DNA of 64,000 bases from assembly GCA_012103535.1 (NCBI GenBank), contig WLWQ01000001.1, forward strand, positions 310,001-374,000, in the 5' to 3' direction. The DNA comes from Pseudomonadales bacterium (GTDB taxonomy: Bacteria > Pseudomonadota > Gammaproteobacteria > Pseudomonadales > Pseudohongiellaceae). Below are positions 48,690 through 58,888 of the stretch, piece after piece. Under the pieces are notes generated by a model. That model saw nothing but the letters and a program-made list of their open reading frames with translations. It made no database searches and had not been told where the DNA came from. Position numbers and translations under genes: made by a program. Position 1 is the first letter of the stretch. Every line of letters begins with the position of its first letter.

Positions 48690-50461
48690 TCAAGCGTTGC
48701 CGTATCGTTCTCCGAAAACTGAATCGAATGCAATCTAGCGTAATGACCACCCTGACTCAGTAATTGCGCGTGTGCTCCTGATTCTACGATCTTTCCCTGC
48801 TCCAAGACCAATATCAAATCGGCATTTTCAATGGTAGAAAGGCGATGGGCGATCACGAATGTTGTTCTTCCCTTGATCAAGGTTTCCAAGGCATCCTGAA
48901 TATGTTGTTCGGACTTGGAATCCAGGGCGGAAGTTGCTTCGTCAAAAATTAAGATTGGCGCATCCTTAAGCAAAGCACGAGCGATGGCAATGCGTTGTCG
49001 CTGCCCTCCCGATAAGAGACTGGCATCGTCCCCAACCTGGGTATTCAGACCATCCGGTAAATTGCGAATGAATTCCATGGCGTGAGCATTTTCTGCAGCG
49101 GTTGTTATCCTATCTGAGTCTAATTCTTTTTCACCGTAGGCAATATTTTCCGCAACGGTGCCATTGAAAAGCACAACCTGTTGAGTAACCACTGAGATTT
49201 GATCCCGCAGGTTGGATAACTTGTAATCAGACAATAGTCTGCCATCTAAAGAAATTTTACCGGAATTTATTTCGTAGAAGCGCGGGATTAAACTCACCAA
49301 ACTGGACTTACCACTGCCAGACTTTCCGACTAGCGCGATAGTTTGTCCTGGTTGAACGCTGAAACTCACATCTTCCAAAGCCTTTGCTGAATCGTTATAG
49401 GCAAAGTTTACGTTTTCAAACTTAATGTCGCCTTGAGCTCGTTCTAGTGTAAATGAGCCATCGTCAATTTCAGGTTGTTCGTCCAGCAAGGTGAAGATGC
49501 TATATGCCGCCGACAAACCTCTTTGTATGACAGCATTTATTTGGGTGAGTTGACGAATTGGTTTCGCCAATAACCCGGCAGCACCAAGAAATGCAACAAA
49601 GTCACCTGCAGATTTATCGGCGAAAAAATCCGGCGACATCGCCAACCAAACCAAAAGCGCCAAAGCCATACTTACTATGAGTTGCACCAATGGCGTACTG
49701 GCACTTCGAGTCATTGCCATTTTCATATTCTGCCGACGATTTCTCTCGCTCGCTTGCAGCAAACGATCACTGACAAAATCATCCGCGTTAAATGTGCGAA
49801 TAACTCGATGTCCTTTAATAGTCTCATTGGTTATTTGAGTAACATCCCCCATCGAATCTTGCATTTGTGTGCTGTAACGACGAAAGCGTTTCGAAGCGAG
49901 ACTCACAATTCCCGAGACGAACGGTGCGATTATCAGAAACGTTAAACTCAGTTGCCAATCGACTATAAACAAATAAATAAGCAAACCTAAAACGGTAAAC
50001 CCTTCTCTTACGATTACAGCAACCGCATTCGATGCAGCTCCGGTTATCTGAGTGACGTCGTAAGTAAATTTAGAAACCAATTTTCCCGATGTGGTTTTAT
50101 CGAAGTAACTTGCAGGTAGCGTAATCAGATGATCGATTAGTTCACAGCGCAATTTGTGAATCACATGATTGGCAATGGACGCCAGGGAATAGCTACCCAT
50201 AAAACCGCCTAGACCGCGCACTATGACAATCAAAATACAAAGTAAGGGACTTAGTATTCTTAGCTCTTCGTAGTTTTCAGAATTTATCGCGTCGATAGTT
50301 AGACCTAACCACCAGGTTGTTGCTGGTGTTGTCGCAGCAAAAATAATGTACCCGAGTATGCTACCTACGATAGCGAGCTGATAAACCTTCACATAGGTAA
50401 AGAGTCTGCGATAGAGCTGCCAGCCCTGATATTTTGGGTCACTGAGTTTAGACTTTGCCAT
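48686..50461 (-). CDS. msbA: lipid A export ABC transporter permease/ATP-binding protein MsbA
   Basis: Flips lipid A-core across the inner membrane. 591 aa, six membrane helices (1-330), then the ATPase with Walker A GKSGSGKSSLV, signature LSGGQRQRIAIARAL, Walker B ILIFDEATSALD and the H-loop IAHRLST. Located before lpxK and after exbD with 1- and 4-base overlaps. In Pseudomonas msbA lies elsewhere while E. coli has msbA-lpxK together, so this is a mixed order. Confidence 0.94.
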   Translation of the reverse strand: MAKSKLSDPKYQGWQLYRRLFTYVKVYQLAIVGSILGYIIFAATTPATTWWLGLTIDAINSENYEELRILSPLLCILIVIVRGLGGFMGSYSLASIANHVIHKLRCELIDHLITLPASYFDKTTSGKLVSKFTYDVTQITGAASNAVAVIVREGFTVLGLLIYLFIVDWQLSLTFLIIAPFVSGIVSLASKRFRRYSTQMQDSMGDVTQITNETIKGHRVIRTFNADDFVSDRLLQASERNRRQNMKMAMTRSASTPLVQLIVSMALALLVWLAMSPDFFADKSAGDFVAFLGAAGLLAKPIRQLTQINAVIQRGLSAAYSIFTLLDEQPEIDDGSFTLERAQGDIKFENVNFAYNDSAKALEDVSFSVQPGQTIALVGKSGSGKSSLVSLIPRFYEINSGKISLDGRLLSDYKLSNLRDQISVVTQQVVLFNGTVAENIAYGEKELDSDRITTAAENAHAMEFIRNLPDGLNTQVGDDASLLSGGQRQRIAIARALLKDAPILIFDEATSALDSKSEQHIQDALETLIKGRTTFVIAHRLSTIENADLILVLEQGKIVESGAHAQLLSQGGHYARLHSIQFSENDTATLE

Positions 50462-50910
50462 TAGCGGTTTGTTGGGGTGTTTCCAGACTGTTCAAGGTCT
50501 TCTGGTCGTTGCGTGGCGATATTTAAGCGCGTGAAGCCCGACTGACCGATTGCATCCATGGCGGTCACCACAGATTGATGGGTAGCTTCTGCGTCGGCAA
50601 TCAAGATAATCGGCAAGTTGCGATCACCGCCGGACTCTAACTCTAGTCCTCGTACCAAAGTTTCAATACGGTTGTTCACCAGCGCCCTGCCATTAATCGC
50701 ATAGTTTCCTTCCCGTGCTACAACAATTTCTATTTGCGTGGGTTCATTCTCGGCAGTCTCTGCGTTCGCTTCCGGCAGGTTTACCAACAGTCTGGTTTCT
50801 CGACTAAAAGTGGTGGTCACCATAAAGAAAATAAGCAACAAGAACACCACATCAATGAGTGGCGTAATATTGATGGAAAGTTCGTCTCTAACTGTGCGCT
50901 TAAATTTCAA
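50461..50910 (-). CDS. exbD: ExbD/TolR family biopolymer transport protein
   Basis: 149 aa with one membrane helix (ITPLIDVVFLLLIFFMVTTTF) carrying the conserved Asp in the PLIDVVF motif that couples proton flow, then a periplasmic domain. It partners the ExbB/TolQ-like protein one base upstream. No TonB or TolA-like gene lies nearby, so the client is unknown; in Pseudomonas the same pair sits before lpxK. Confidence 0.93.
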   Translation of the reverse strand: MKFKRTVRDELSINITPLIDVVFLLLIFFMVTTTFSRETRLLVNLPEANAETAENEPTQIEIVVAREGNYAINGRALVNNRIETLVRGLELESGGDRNLPIILIADAEATHQSVVTAMDAIGQSGFTRLNIATQRPEDLEQSGNTPTNR

Positions 50911-50911
50911 T

Positions 50912-51535
50912 TTACTGTTTTACTTCTACTCGCCGATCGCTGTGGATCGCGTCGACTAATTTAATGGATTCCTGCTCCAGACTAAGAACCAGAGAATCAA
51001 CTTTACGGGTAAAGTAGCGATGAAACATATAGGTAGGAATGGCGACAGTTAAACCTGCCGCTGTCGTAATCAGCGCCTCAGAGATTCCTCCCGCCAGAGC
51101 ATTAGCGTTTCCCGTTCCCTGCAGCATAATTTCACCAAACACCGTAATCATTCCAACCACAGTGCCGAGCAACCCCAACAGTGGAGTAATCGCCGCAATG
51201 GTGCCCAGCGTGTTCAAATATCGCTCCATGTCGTGAACTACCAGCGCCGCAGTCTGCTCGATGCTGTCAATCATGGCCGTTCGCCCATATTTAGAAGTGA
51301 GCAGGCCCGCCGCAAGAATTTGGCCGAGGGGGGAAGACAGACGCAACTCCCGCAGCTTGGTCGAATCCAATTGATTGTTCTTCAACCACGTCCACACCTG
51401 AGCCAGCACGTATTTTGGTGAAATACGGGCGGCACTTAATGTCCAGAATCTTTCAATGACGATGGCGATAGCCACGATGGAACACAGCAGGATCGGAAAC
51501 ATCAGCCATCCACCTGCTCTCACTATCTCTATCAC
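50912..51535 (-). CDS. exbB: MotA/TolQ/ExbB proton channel family protein
   Basis: 207 aa with three membrane segments (residues 8-27, about 105-130 and 150-175). The family block TLGTIAAITPLLGLLGTVVG with GISEALITTAAGLTVAIPTYM is clear. GGAGGTTTTAA directly before the GTG at 51535 supports that start. Forms the motor with ExbD. Confidence 0.93.
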   Translation of the reverse strand: MIEIVRAGGWLMFPILLCSIVAIAIVIERFWTLSAARISPKYVLAQVWTWLKNNQLDSTKLRELRLSSPLGQILAAGLLTSKYGRTAMIDSIEQTAALVVHDMERYLNTLGTIAAITPLLGLLGTVVGMITVFGEIMLQGTGNANALAGGISEALITTAAGLTVAIPTYMFHRYFTRKVDSLVLSLEQESIKLVDAIHSDRRVEVKQ

Positions 51536-51610
51536 TTAAAACCTCCGTCTAATCGGCGCGATAGATTACCATAATCGCCGCCTGCCACTGTAGTTAGAGA
51601 TATCGGCATT

Positions 51611-53919
51611 CTATGGGAATGCCTGATGGCGCCAATATCTTGGATGCTGCCGTCGAAAGCTGCTAACCCCTGAGGCGGTATTGTCCTGCCTAAATTCGAA
51701 ACTAATCATCCCCAGTTCTGCGGTGGAATATCCTACAGCTTTATAGCTTAAATACTTTTCCTGAATTTCAACCGCGGGATGACCAAATTGACTCTTATAA
51801 GCTGCCGAGTACACCACTTGCTCTGGCAGGACTCGCTTGATAAAGGCATAGCTGGACGAGGTTTTACTCCCGTGATGCGGCGCGATGAGAACCGTACTTG
51901 CTAATAGTTCTTTATAGTGAGCGCTTAAATCATATTCTGCTTCAGCTTCAATATCTCCTGGAAGTAGTACACTGCCCCCAACGCCGCTAACTTTTAAAAC
52001 GCAAGATCCGTTGTTGCTATTGCGATAATCGAAAGAGCCGGATTGATTCAGAAATTGAAACTTTACTCCATCCCATTCCCATTTCACTTTTTCCTCACAT
52101 AGCTCAGCAATAGCGCTTTCTATTTCTACAGAACCGCTAATAAATATTTTCCTAACCTGAACTTCTTTTAGTACAGCTGCGGCACCGCCGCTATGATCAT
52201 TATCGCCATGACTAATTACCAGGGCACTTAAACTTCTAATATTTCGTTTTCGAAGAAAGGGAATTATTGAAGAGTTTGCGACATTATTCTGTGCATCCAA
52301 GCCTGCTCCGGTATCGTAAAGCAGCGTCTGATTTTGGGTTTCAGTAAGGACCGCCAATCCCTGCCCAACATCGAATATTGTCAAGGTAAATTCTCCAGGC
52401 AACGTTCTCTCACTAACTGGCAGAAACATGGTTAGCAGCAAAGGTAAACTCAATGTTTTAATTTTTTTCTGAACAGGTACAAGCAATAGCAAGAGTCCTA
52501 ATGCCGTTAGCAACAGCACAACTAAGTTACCAATTGATACTCGAATTAATCCTTCAGCTGGAAGTATGCTTGTCAAAAAATAAAAGAAAGAAAATAGCTG
52601 ACTAAAAATCCAATCGATGGGCTCAATCAATAACGAAGTAAGTTCTGCAGAGACAAATATTGCAGGAATCAGGAGAAGGCAAGAGGTACCAGAAGCAATC
52701 CCACAACAGGAATTGCGAACAAATTTACCAAAGGTGCGGCAATAGAAACTTGTCCTAACTAAAAACTCAACGGCCCAAGCAATCCAAGCCAAACTTTCCA
52801 CTGTGAACTAATCAAATTTCTCAGGTAACTTTCTCGTTGCGAAGGAGAAGATCCAGAAAAAAACAACAACACTGCGACTGCGACAAAGGAAAACCAGAAT
52901 CCCGGATTCTGACCCGCCAGAGGGTTTGCGCTCAGGACTAGCGCCATGGCTAGAGTCAATCTTAAATCCCAGCCCAACTTGCGTTGCCAGCTCGAGCAAA
53001 CCATCACGGTGCAAATCATGATAAGTGCGCGTTGCGTAGATAAAGAAAAATTCGCCAGATAGGCATAGAAAATTGCGGCTGTCAGTGCAAATACAGTGCT
53101 CGCAATCTGAAGAGAAACTACCGAGAACAGGGCCGGAAAAAACCTGAAAACCAATTTCGAAATAAAGTAGGCAATACCAGTTACCAGACCGATATGCAGG
53201 CCGGAAATTACCCAGAGATGATTTGTGCCGGTTTTAGAGAAGAGATCCCACAATTCACTCTCAATTTCGCCTTTATGCCCTAAGGTGAGAGCAACAATCA
53301 GATTGTTGTAGTTCGACCCTGTTAAAGCGCGTTTAAGCCTTGCATGGATCCTGGCTCGCAATGACAGTGAATCGATTATCAAATGCTCGCTGTCCGGCCG
53401 CACATAGCCAGTAGCGTTCAAGCCTCGCTGCAGTGACCATGCTTCAAAATCAAATCCGCCGGTATTGGCAAGTCCCCGTGGCTGCTTAAGTCGAACCGTG
53501 AACCCCCAACGCTGACCACCCTCAATTTCTTGCTCGCCAAAATAATCCAGGCGGATTTTCCGACGCACAAAATCCGTTGAGCTTCTTATGATTTCAAACT
53601 CGAACCGTTGACCCAACTCATTACGTACCGGCAGTCCCAGGACACGCCCTTCGACGGCAAAGTCCACGCCTTCCAATAACACGGGCAAGCGTTCGGATAA
53701 CTGTTGGCCACCCCACACTGCCTGCCAACTAATGCCAAGTAAAAACGTAACAAGGAAACAGAGCATTAGTCGCTTTGGCGAACTTGAAATAATCGAGGCG
53801 CAGGCCAGCAACGCCAATAGGCAAAAAAGCAGCCCTGGCTTTCCGACTTGCAGCGCAGCAATTGGTAAATAACTACCGCTTAAAATTCCCAGACAATAAG
53901 CAACCAGCAGCAAGCGCAT
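51611..53919 (-). pseudogene. comEC: DNA internalization protein ComEC/Rec2, disrupted
   Basis: Inner-membrane channel for transforming DNA. From the ATG at 53919 (GAGG 6 nt before) the DUF4131 and Competence domains read normally, with GHKGEIESELWDLFSKTGTN, LWVISGLHIGLVTG and many membrane helices. At 52759-52761 a TAG interrupts the frame just before LGQVSIAAPLVNLFAIPVVG, which is family sequence. About 90 bases later a one-base loss near 52670 shifts to the frame of the C-terminal metallo-beta-lactamase-like domain (ISHGDNDHSGG, LIAPHHGSKTSSS). So there are two separate lesions. Competence through this protein should be lost unless the assembly is wrong. Confidence 0.88.
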
Positions 53920-53984
53920 CGATACCTCAATTCCTTGAGGCAAGCTAGGTCAGGATTTTGGAAAATGCCTAATTTTACGGAGAA

Positions 53985-55244
53985 TTATTCTGCGCGCAGC
54001 GCTTCGGCTGGCTGAATAGCTGCGGCGCGTTTCGCTGGATAGATAGTGGCGAGCAGCGCCAATACAAATACACCAAGAATAACAAAGAAAACGTCGACGA
54101 AACTGAGTTGCGAAGGCAAGAAATCGATAGGATAGACTTCGGCGTTTAGAAATTGTATCGAGAATAGCTCTTCAATAAATTCCGCCAGATTAGTTATCTG
54201 TAGTGAACCGATAATACCAAGCACTAATCCAAGAGCGATTCCCAGCGCACCGATCAAGCATCCTTGCCACATAAATATACGATTGATCAGTTTCGGACTC
54301 GCACCCAGAGTACGCAAAATCGCAATATCACCAGTCTTGTCCCGCACGATCATGATGAGGCTAACGATTAAGTTAAATGCAGCCACGCCTACCAGTAACC
54401 ACAACATGAAACTGATAATAGTGCGCGAGAAGCGAATATTTTCATAAATTGCACCGAATTGCGCGGTCCAGCTTGATGTACTCACGGTATTCGGCAATTC
54501 TGCTGCGAGTTGCAGTCGGGTCGTGTCGGCCTGCAAGACGTCATTGGTTCTTACCCGCAAACCATTGAACGGCGCTCGCAAGCGAAACAGGGCGCGAGCC
54601 GCGGCGATGTTTATCAGCACCAATTCGTTATCCAATTCCTGGCTGCCTACACGAAATATTCCCACCACCTCAAACTGACGAAAGTTTGCTAATGGCGTCA
54701 GCGGATTTAAGGAAATTGAAGGCGAATACAAGTCGACTGGATCCCCAAGCCCTACTTCGAGGCGTTCAGCCAAAGTCTCACCAATGACAATTCCCCAACG
54801 TTCGTTTTCCAGCGCGGCCAAACTGCCTGCGTTGATAAAGCGATCCAATGCCGAAACCGTAGGTTCGAGCTCAGCGTTAATGCCGTTTACCAATACACCT
54901 TTGTTGCTTTGCTCAGTTGCTACGACACCCGCAACTTCAATAACCGGCGCCGATGAAACAACCGTCTCTGATGAATAAGTGGTTTGCGCGATCTCTTGCC
55001 AGGCTGCACTGCTCAAATTTTCATTCGACGACACCGTGACATGGGGAACGATACCTAAAATGTTCTCCCGCATTTCCCGGTCGAATCCATTCATAACAGA
55101 GAGAACCGTAATAAGAATACCGATACCTAAAGCCAGGCCTAAGATAGAGATCGCAGACATGAAAGACACTAAATGGGAACGCTTGCCAACGCTGACATAG
55201 CGCATAGCGATAAACTTGGGAATGGAGATTGACTGATCACTCAT
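53985..55244 (-). CDS. lolE: lipoprotein-releasing ABC transporter permease LolE-like
   Basis: Inner-membrane permease of the LolCDE complex that extracts lipoproteins for transfer to LolA. 419 aa. N-terminal helix with [17 protein letters not shown], a large periplasmic domain (50-270), three more helices and the C-terminal [18 protein letters not shown] coupling region. The ATG at 55244 overlaps the lolD stop by 8 bases and replaces a longer frame to 55304. Named LolE because it is the second permease; the two are paralogues. Confidence 0.9.
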   Translation of the reverse strand: MSDQSISIPKFIAMRYVSVGKRSHLVSFMSAISILGLALGIGILITVLSVMNGFDREMRENILGIVPHVTVSSNENLSSAAWQEIAQTTYSSETVVSSAPVIEVAGVVATEQSNKGVLVNGINAELEPTVSALDRFINAGSLAALENERWGIVIGETLAERLEVGLGDPVDLYSPSISLNPLTPLANFRQFEVVGIFRVGSQELDNELVLINIAAARALFRLRAPFNGLRVRTNDVLQADTTRLQLAAELPNTVSTSSWTAQFGAIYENIRFSRTIISFMLWLLVGVAAFNLIVSLIMIVRDKTGDIAILRTLGASPKLINRIFMWQGCLIGALGIALGLVLGIIGSLQITNLAEFIEELFSIQFLNAEVYPIDFLPSQLSFVDVFFVILGVFVLALLATIYPAKRAAAIQPAEALRAE

Positions 55245-55920
55245 GCAGTTGCCCGTCCTCCAACACCAACTTTCGCTCCATGGAGTTAGCCAGTCCTTCG
55301 TCATGAGTAACCACGATAAAGCTTGTCAATAGCACCTGATTGAGTTCAAGCATTAAGCCTTGAATTTCCTCGGCTGTATGGCGATCTAAATTACCCGTTG
55401 GTTCATCCAGCAATACACACTGCGGCTCAGTTACCAATGCTCTGGCGATGGCCACGCGTTGCCGTTCACCGCCAGACAATTCTCCGGATTTATGCTCTCC
55501 CCGTTGGCCCAATCCAACCCGTTGCAACATCTTCGTCGCTCTTTCCGTTGCTGCCTCAACTGACAGCCCGCCAATCAGCAAGGGCATACAAACGTTTTCA
55601 AGTGCTGTGAATTCTCCAAGCAGATGATGAAACTGATAGACGAAACCCAGATACTTATTGCGAAGATACCCCCTCTCCGTTTCATCAACCGTAGCTAGAT
55701 TTTTCCCGGCAACGAAGACAGAACCACTCGATGGCAGATCCAATCCCCCTAACAAGTTTAATAGGGTGGTCTTACCTGAGCCGGAACTGCCGACAATTGC
55801 AACCTGATCGCCTGGCAGAATTTCGAGATTAACATCGGTGAGAACCTCAACTACCTGAGGTCCCTGGGAATAGATCTTCTGCAGCTTGCTGCAACTAATT
55901 ACCGCTTGATCATTACTCAT
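55237..55920 (-). CDS. lolD: lipoprotein-releasing ABC transporter ATP-binding protein LolD
   Basis: ATPase of LolCDE, 227 aa. Walker [13 protein letters not shown]-loop [19 protein letters not shown] (LolD-typical), signature [15 protein letters not shown], Walker [14 protein letters not shown]-loop VVTHD. Lies between the two permeases. Confidence 0.96.
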   Translation of the reverse strand: MSNDQAVISCSKLQKIYSQGPQVVEVLTDVNLEILPGDQVAIVGSSGSGKTTLLNLLGGLDLPSSGSVFVAGKNLATVDETERGYLRNKYLGFVYQFHHLLGEFTALENVCMPLLIGGLSVEAATERATKMLQRVGLGQRGEHKSGELSGGERQRVAIARALVTEPQCVLLDEPTGNLDRHTAEEIQGLMLELNQVLLTSFIVVTHDEGLANSMERKLVLEDGQLHE

Positions 55921-55945
55921 CTACAAGCAATCCCTGTTTTTAGCT

Positions 55946-57181
55946 TTATTCATAGCGTAATACTTCTGCAGGCTGAATCTTGCTGGCGCGATAAGCAGGA
56001 TAAAGGGTAGCGAGAAAACTAATAAGCAAGGCTGCAGAACAAACCAATAACACTTCTGAAAAATTCACCTGAGTCTGTAAGTGAGAGATAAAGTAAACAT
56101 TGCCGTTACTTAGCATGGAATTTATTAGACGCTCGAGCATTAAACTTAGATCGGTAATATTATTCGCCAGCAGAATCCCTAACAGAGCACCAACCAGGGT
56201 GCCAAAAATTCCAGCGACCATCCCCTGTAACATAAAAATTTTCATAACACTTGCACGGCTGGCACCCATCGTTCTTAAGATTGCTATGTCTGCACTTTTG
56301 TCTGACACCACCATGACCAGGGTTGATATAATATTTACCGCACCGATTACCACGATCATCAATAGCATGAAGCCAGTGAGGATTTTTTCCATGTTCAGGG
56401 CATTGAATAAATTAGCTTGCGCCTCATTCCAGGGAACGATCTCGCTCGCATCTGTATCAGAAAATGTTGATCGGGCGATGGCTTCGGCCTGGAAAACATC
56501 ATTAACTTTTAAACGCAGCTGAACGTCTATACCACCATCGTTGGCAAATAATTCCCGAGCCGGTTGCAGATTAATTAACGCAATATTGTTATTGCTGTAG
56601 ATTCCAAAATCGGCGAAGCCTATAACTCTAAAACCCTGCGCATCAGAAAGTGATCGTTCTAGTAAACTGCCTAATGCCGTCGCAGAAATCTCTTCACTGC
56701 TATAGATTCCCAATGCACCAGCCAGCTGGGTGCCCAAGACAATGCCATTTTCAGTTTCGCCCAATAATTCAAGCAGTTCTCGATAACGCTCGTTAGGATT
56801 GTCCACCACCTCAGCTTCCAATTCCGGAACAACTCCCCGTAGACGAATAAACTGATTGGCACCTTGATACCTGACCGCAGCTTCACCTTCCAAGAACGGA
56901 GCTGCTGCTAGAATGTCAGGCGTCGATTCTGCTCTGGCTACTTGTTGCTGCCAGGTATCGGCCATCGACTCTCCGGAAATAGTGACATGAGGCACCGACT
57001 TCAATGCCTCTCCTCGCATGGTGGTAATTGATCCGTTTATAACCGACAGTGCCACGATCAGAATCAACACACCCAGACTCACTCCAAGCATGGAAATAAA
57101 GGACACGAAGGAAAGGAAGAAGTTATGTTTCTTCGTCAGAGAATAACGCAGGCCCACGAACAGTGAGAATGGTTTAAACAT
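55946..57181 (-). CDS. lolC: lipoprotein-releasing ABC transporter permease LolC-like
   Basis: First permease of LolCDE, 411 aa from the ATG at 57181 (an upstream ATG gives 12 extra residues). N-terminal LFVGLRYSLTKKHNFFLSFV then SMLGVSLGVLILIVALSVINGS, periplasmic domain about 60-260, then three helices with LVMVVSDKSADIAILRTMGAS and YPAYRASKIQPAEVLRYE. First gene of the lol operon, following the serine recombinase. Confidence 0.92.
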   Translation of the reverse strand: MFKPFSLFVGLRYSLTKKHNFFLSFVSFISMLGVSLGVLILIVALSVINGSITTMRGEALKSVPHVTISGESMADTWQQQVARAESTPDILAAAPFLEGEAAVRYQGANQFIRLRGVVPELEAEVVDNPNERYRELLELLGETENGIVLGTQLAGALGIYSSEEISATALGSLLERSLSDAQGFRVIGFADFGIYSNNNIALINLQPARELFANDGGIDVQLRLKVNDVFQAEAIARSTFSDTDASEIVPWNEAQANLFNALNMEKILTGFMLLMIVVIGAVNIISTLVMVVSDKSADIAILRTMGASRASVMKIFMLQGMVAGIFGTLVGALLGILLANNITDLSLMLERLINSMLSNGNVYFISHLQTQVNFSEVLLVCSAALLISFLATLYPAYRASKIQPAEVLRYE

Positions 57182-57262
57182 GCTGATCAGTTTGCAGCTT
57201 GTTACTGGAAAAGGCAACGCGCCCCATCAGAATAGAAATAGGATGGGGCGATAGTTGAATAC

Positions 57263-57943
57263 TTAAAGCTGATCTGAATGACGTTGCAATAAGCGTTGCA
57301 CGGTTTTAAAGCTAATCGGCATAACCGGGGTTGAAACTTCACTGGAAATAGCACGTAAGGATTTGCCCTGCTTTTTCAAATCCATAATCTTTTTCAGAAC
57401 CCGCTGCTCCATTGGATTTTCAATGAGCCTGCCATTTTCATGAATCATGTAGCCGAATGGTCTGCTTCCGCCGAGGTAACGACCTTGTTTTCGCTGTCGT
57501 TGTTTAACACCTTTAATGCGTTCTGCTGATTTTCGTTTTTCCAGCGAAGAGAACAACAAGGCAATTTTTTCAAAATTTACATTGAAATCTGAACTGGTAA
57601 TGTCACCGCCTAATTCAACGACGTGCAGTTGAACGTTTTTGTCTTTTAATCCGCGGATTAATTTAACTGCCTCCTGACTGGAGCTAACAATGCGTTCAAG
57701 TTTGCTGCACAAAATGACATCACCGGGCTGCATCATACCCATGAGCCGTTTACCGCTCTCCCGTTTACGAAATTCCAGACTCCAACTGCAGTTTGAATCC
57801 CGTAAGGTCTCGGTCAGATACCAGCGCTGCCCTAAACAGTAGGTCTGTACGGAAAGTAGTTCTGGTTCAAGAATTGCTTCGAGCTCGCCCGGCTCGAGTG
57901 TTGCCTCTAACTCGGAAGTTCGGCAATAAGAATAGATAGTCAT
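57263..57943 (-). CDS. serine recombinase family protein (resolvase/invertase-like)
   Basis: 226 aa from the ATG at 57943. The catalytic Ser10 is in YSYCRTSE, followed by the resolvase core (GDVILCSKLERI, then FEKIALLFSSLEKRKSAERI) and the linker GRYLGGSRPFGY with a C-terminal HTH (GKSLRAISSEVS, FKTVQRLLQRH). One of the active-site arginines looks missing: after LER the position that is usually Arg (DRLGR in gamma-delta resolvase) is Ser. No inverted or direct repeats for it were seen nearby. It is in the lol gene direction, 81 bp before lolC. Possibly a domesticated protein. Confidence 0.78.
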   Translation of the reverse strand: MTIYSYCRTSELEATLEPGELEAILEPELLSVQTYCLGQRWYLTETLRDSNCSWSLEFRKRESGKRLMGMMQPGDVILCSKLERIVSSSQEAVKLIRGLKDKNVQLHVVELGGDITSSDFNVNFEKIALLFSSLEKRKSAERIKGVKQRQRKQGRYLGGSRPFGYMIHENGRLIENPMEQRVLKKIMDLKKQGKSLRAISSEVSTPVMPISFKTVQRLLQRHSDQL

Positions 57944-58888
57944 TATTTTTGTCCCCGCCCCAAAATACGCTGTACTTCGCGAAATCGGCGGCGAAGCCCA
58001 GACATGGCAACGGTTATCCGCCACCAGAAATTCAATAGTCACCTCAAAGATGCAACGCGGCCAGCAAACTTTTTCTTAGTTTTAATGGTCTATGTGTCTG
58101 CGTGTTGGCAAAGCCACGTGGGCGAGTATTTTAACCACAGGCCTTTTTCATAATCAAGCAGGGGATTTATCGCTCTCTGATACCCGCCCGAGATCTCTGG
58201 CTATGCTGCATGCTATTGTTTTTATGAGGTTTTCTCTACTAAAAAACCATCACAAAAGTTGTTATAAAAGGTCCGCAGTGCTATATTGCGTCGCCATGCA
58301 TACCCCCTACTAGGTGCTGGTAGTGCAGATCTGGATCGCTGCAAGCTTGTGCAACGAGCGATCAGACCAAGAGTTTCAGAATCGCCTGCATTAATGCGTA
58401 ATTCTGAAAATCGAGCAATTAGCCGATATAGGCTATCAACAGGCTCGCATCTTCTTAAGACTAGCTAAAGGAGCTAGCAGGCAGTGCCAAGCCTTGTTGT
58501 AAGGAATGTGAGAAATCCATGCCTCAGGCAGGATTAAAACTTAAGTCTTTTAAAGACAGCAAGAGAGAACTCAGGAATTCAAATTCGAACGCCCGGCTCA
58601 CACTAAAAGTCTAAAGCGGGGCGCATAAAAAAAATCAGTATAGACAGGCTAAACACAGTTAAATCAATAAGTTATATGATATACATACCACCCATTGAGG
58701 GTCGAATAATCAGCTGAATTCCCGTGTAAACGGACAGCGCCACTTATTGTTAGATAGTCTCAAATAGTGATTTAAGACCACGAACACCGCTTCGTTAGGT
58801 ATCTCTGTTCAGCCACAATGCTGATCAGAAAACTCGAATTTCCCTCCTGCGTTTGCTCTCTGTTACTAATACGGAAAGTAAACAAATC
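57944..58888. promoter_or_regulatory. long intergenic region and rne leader
   Basis: 945 bp without a convincing gene. It must hold the promoter of the recombinase-lol operon and that of rne. RNase E genes usually carry a long 5' leader through which the enzyme controls its own mRNA, and the length here fits. TATGAT at 58675-58680 is a possible -10 box; no good -35 found. Short open frames at 58092-58313 and 58286-58468 show no family resemblance. Confidence 0.45.

Noticed and set aside
58092..58468. 73-aa and 60-aa frames in the rne leader
   Set aside because: No family resemblance or ribosome sites, and base use differs from genes.
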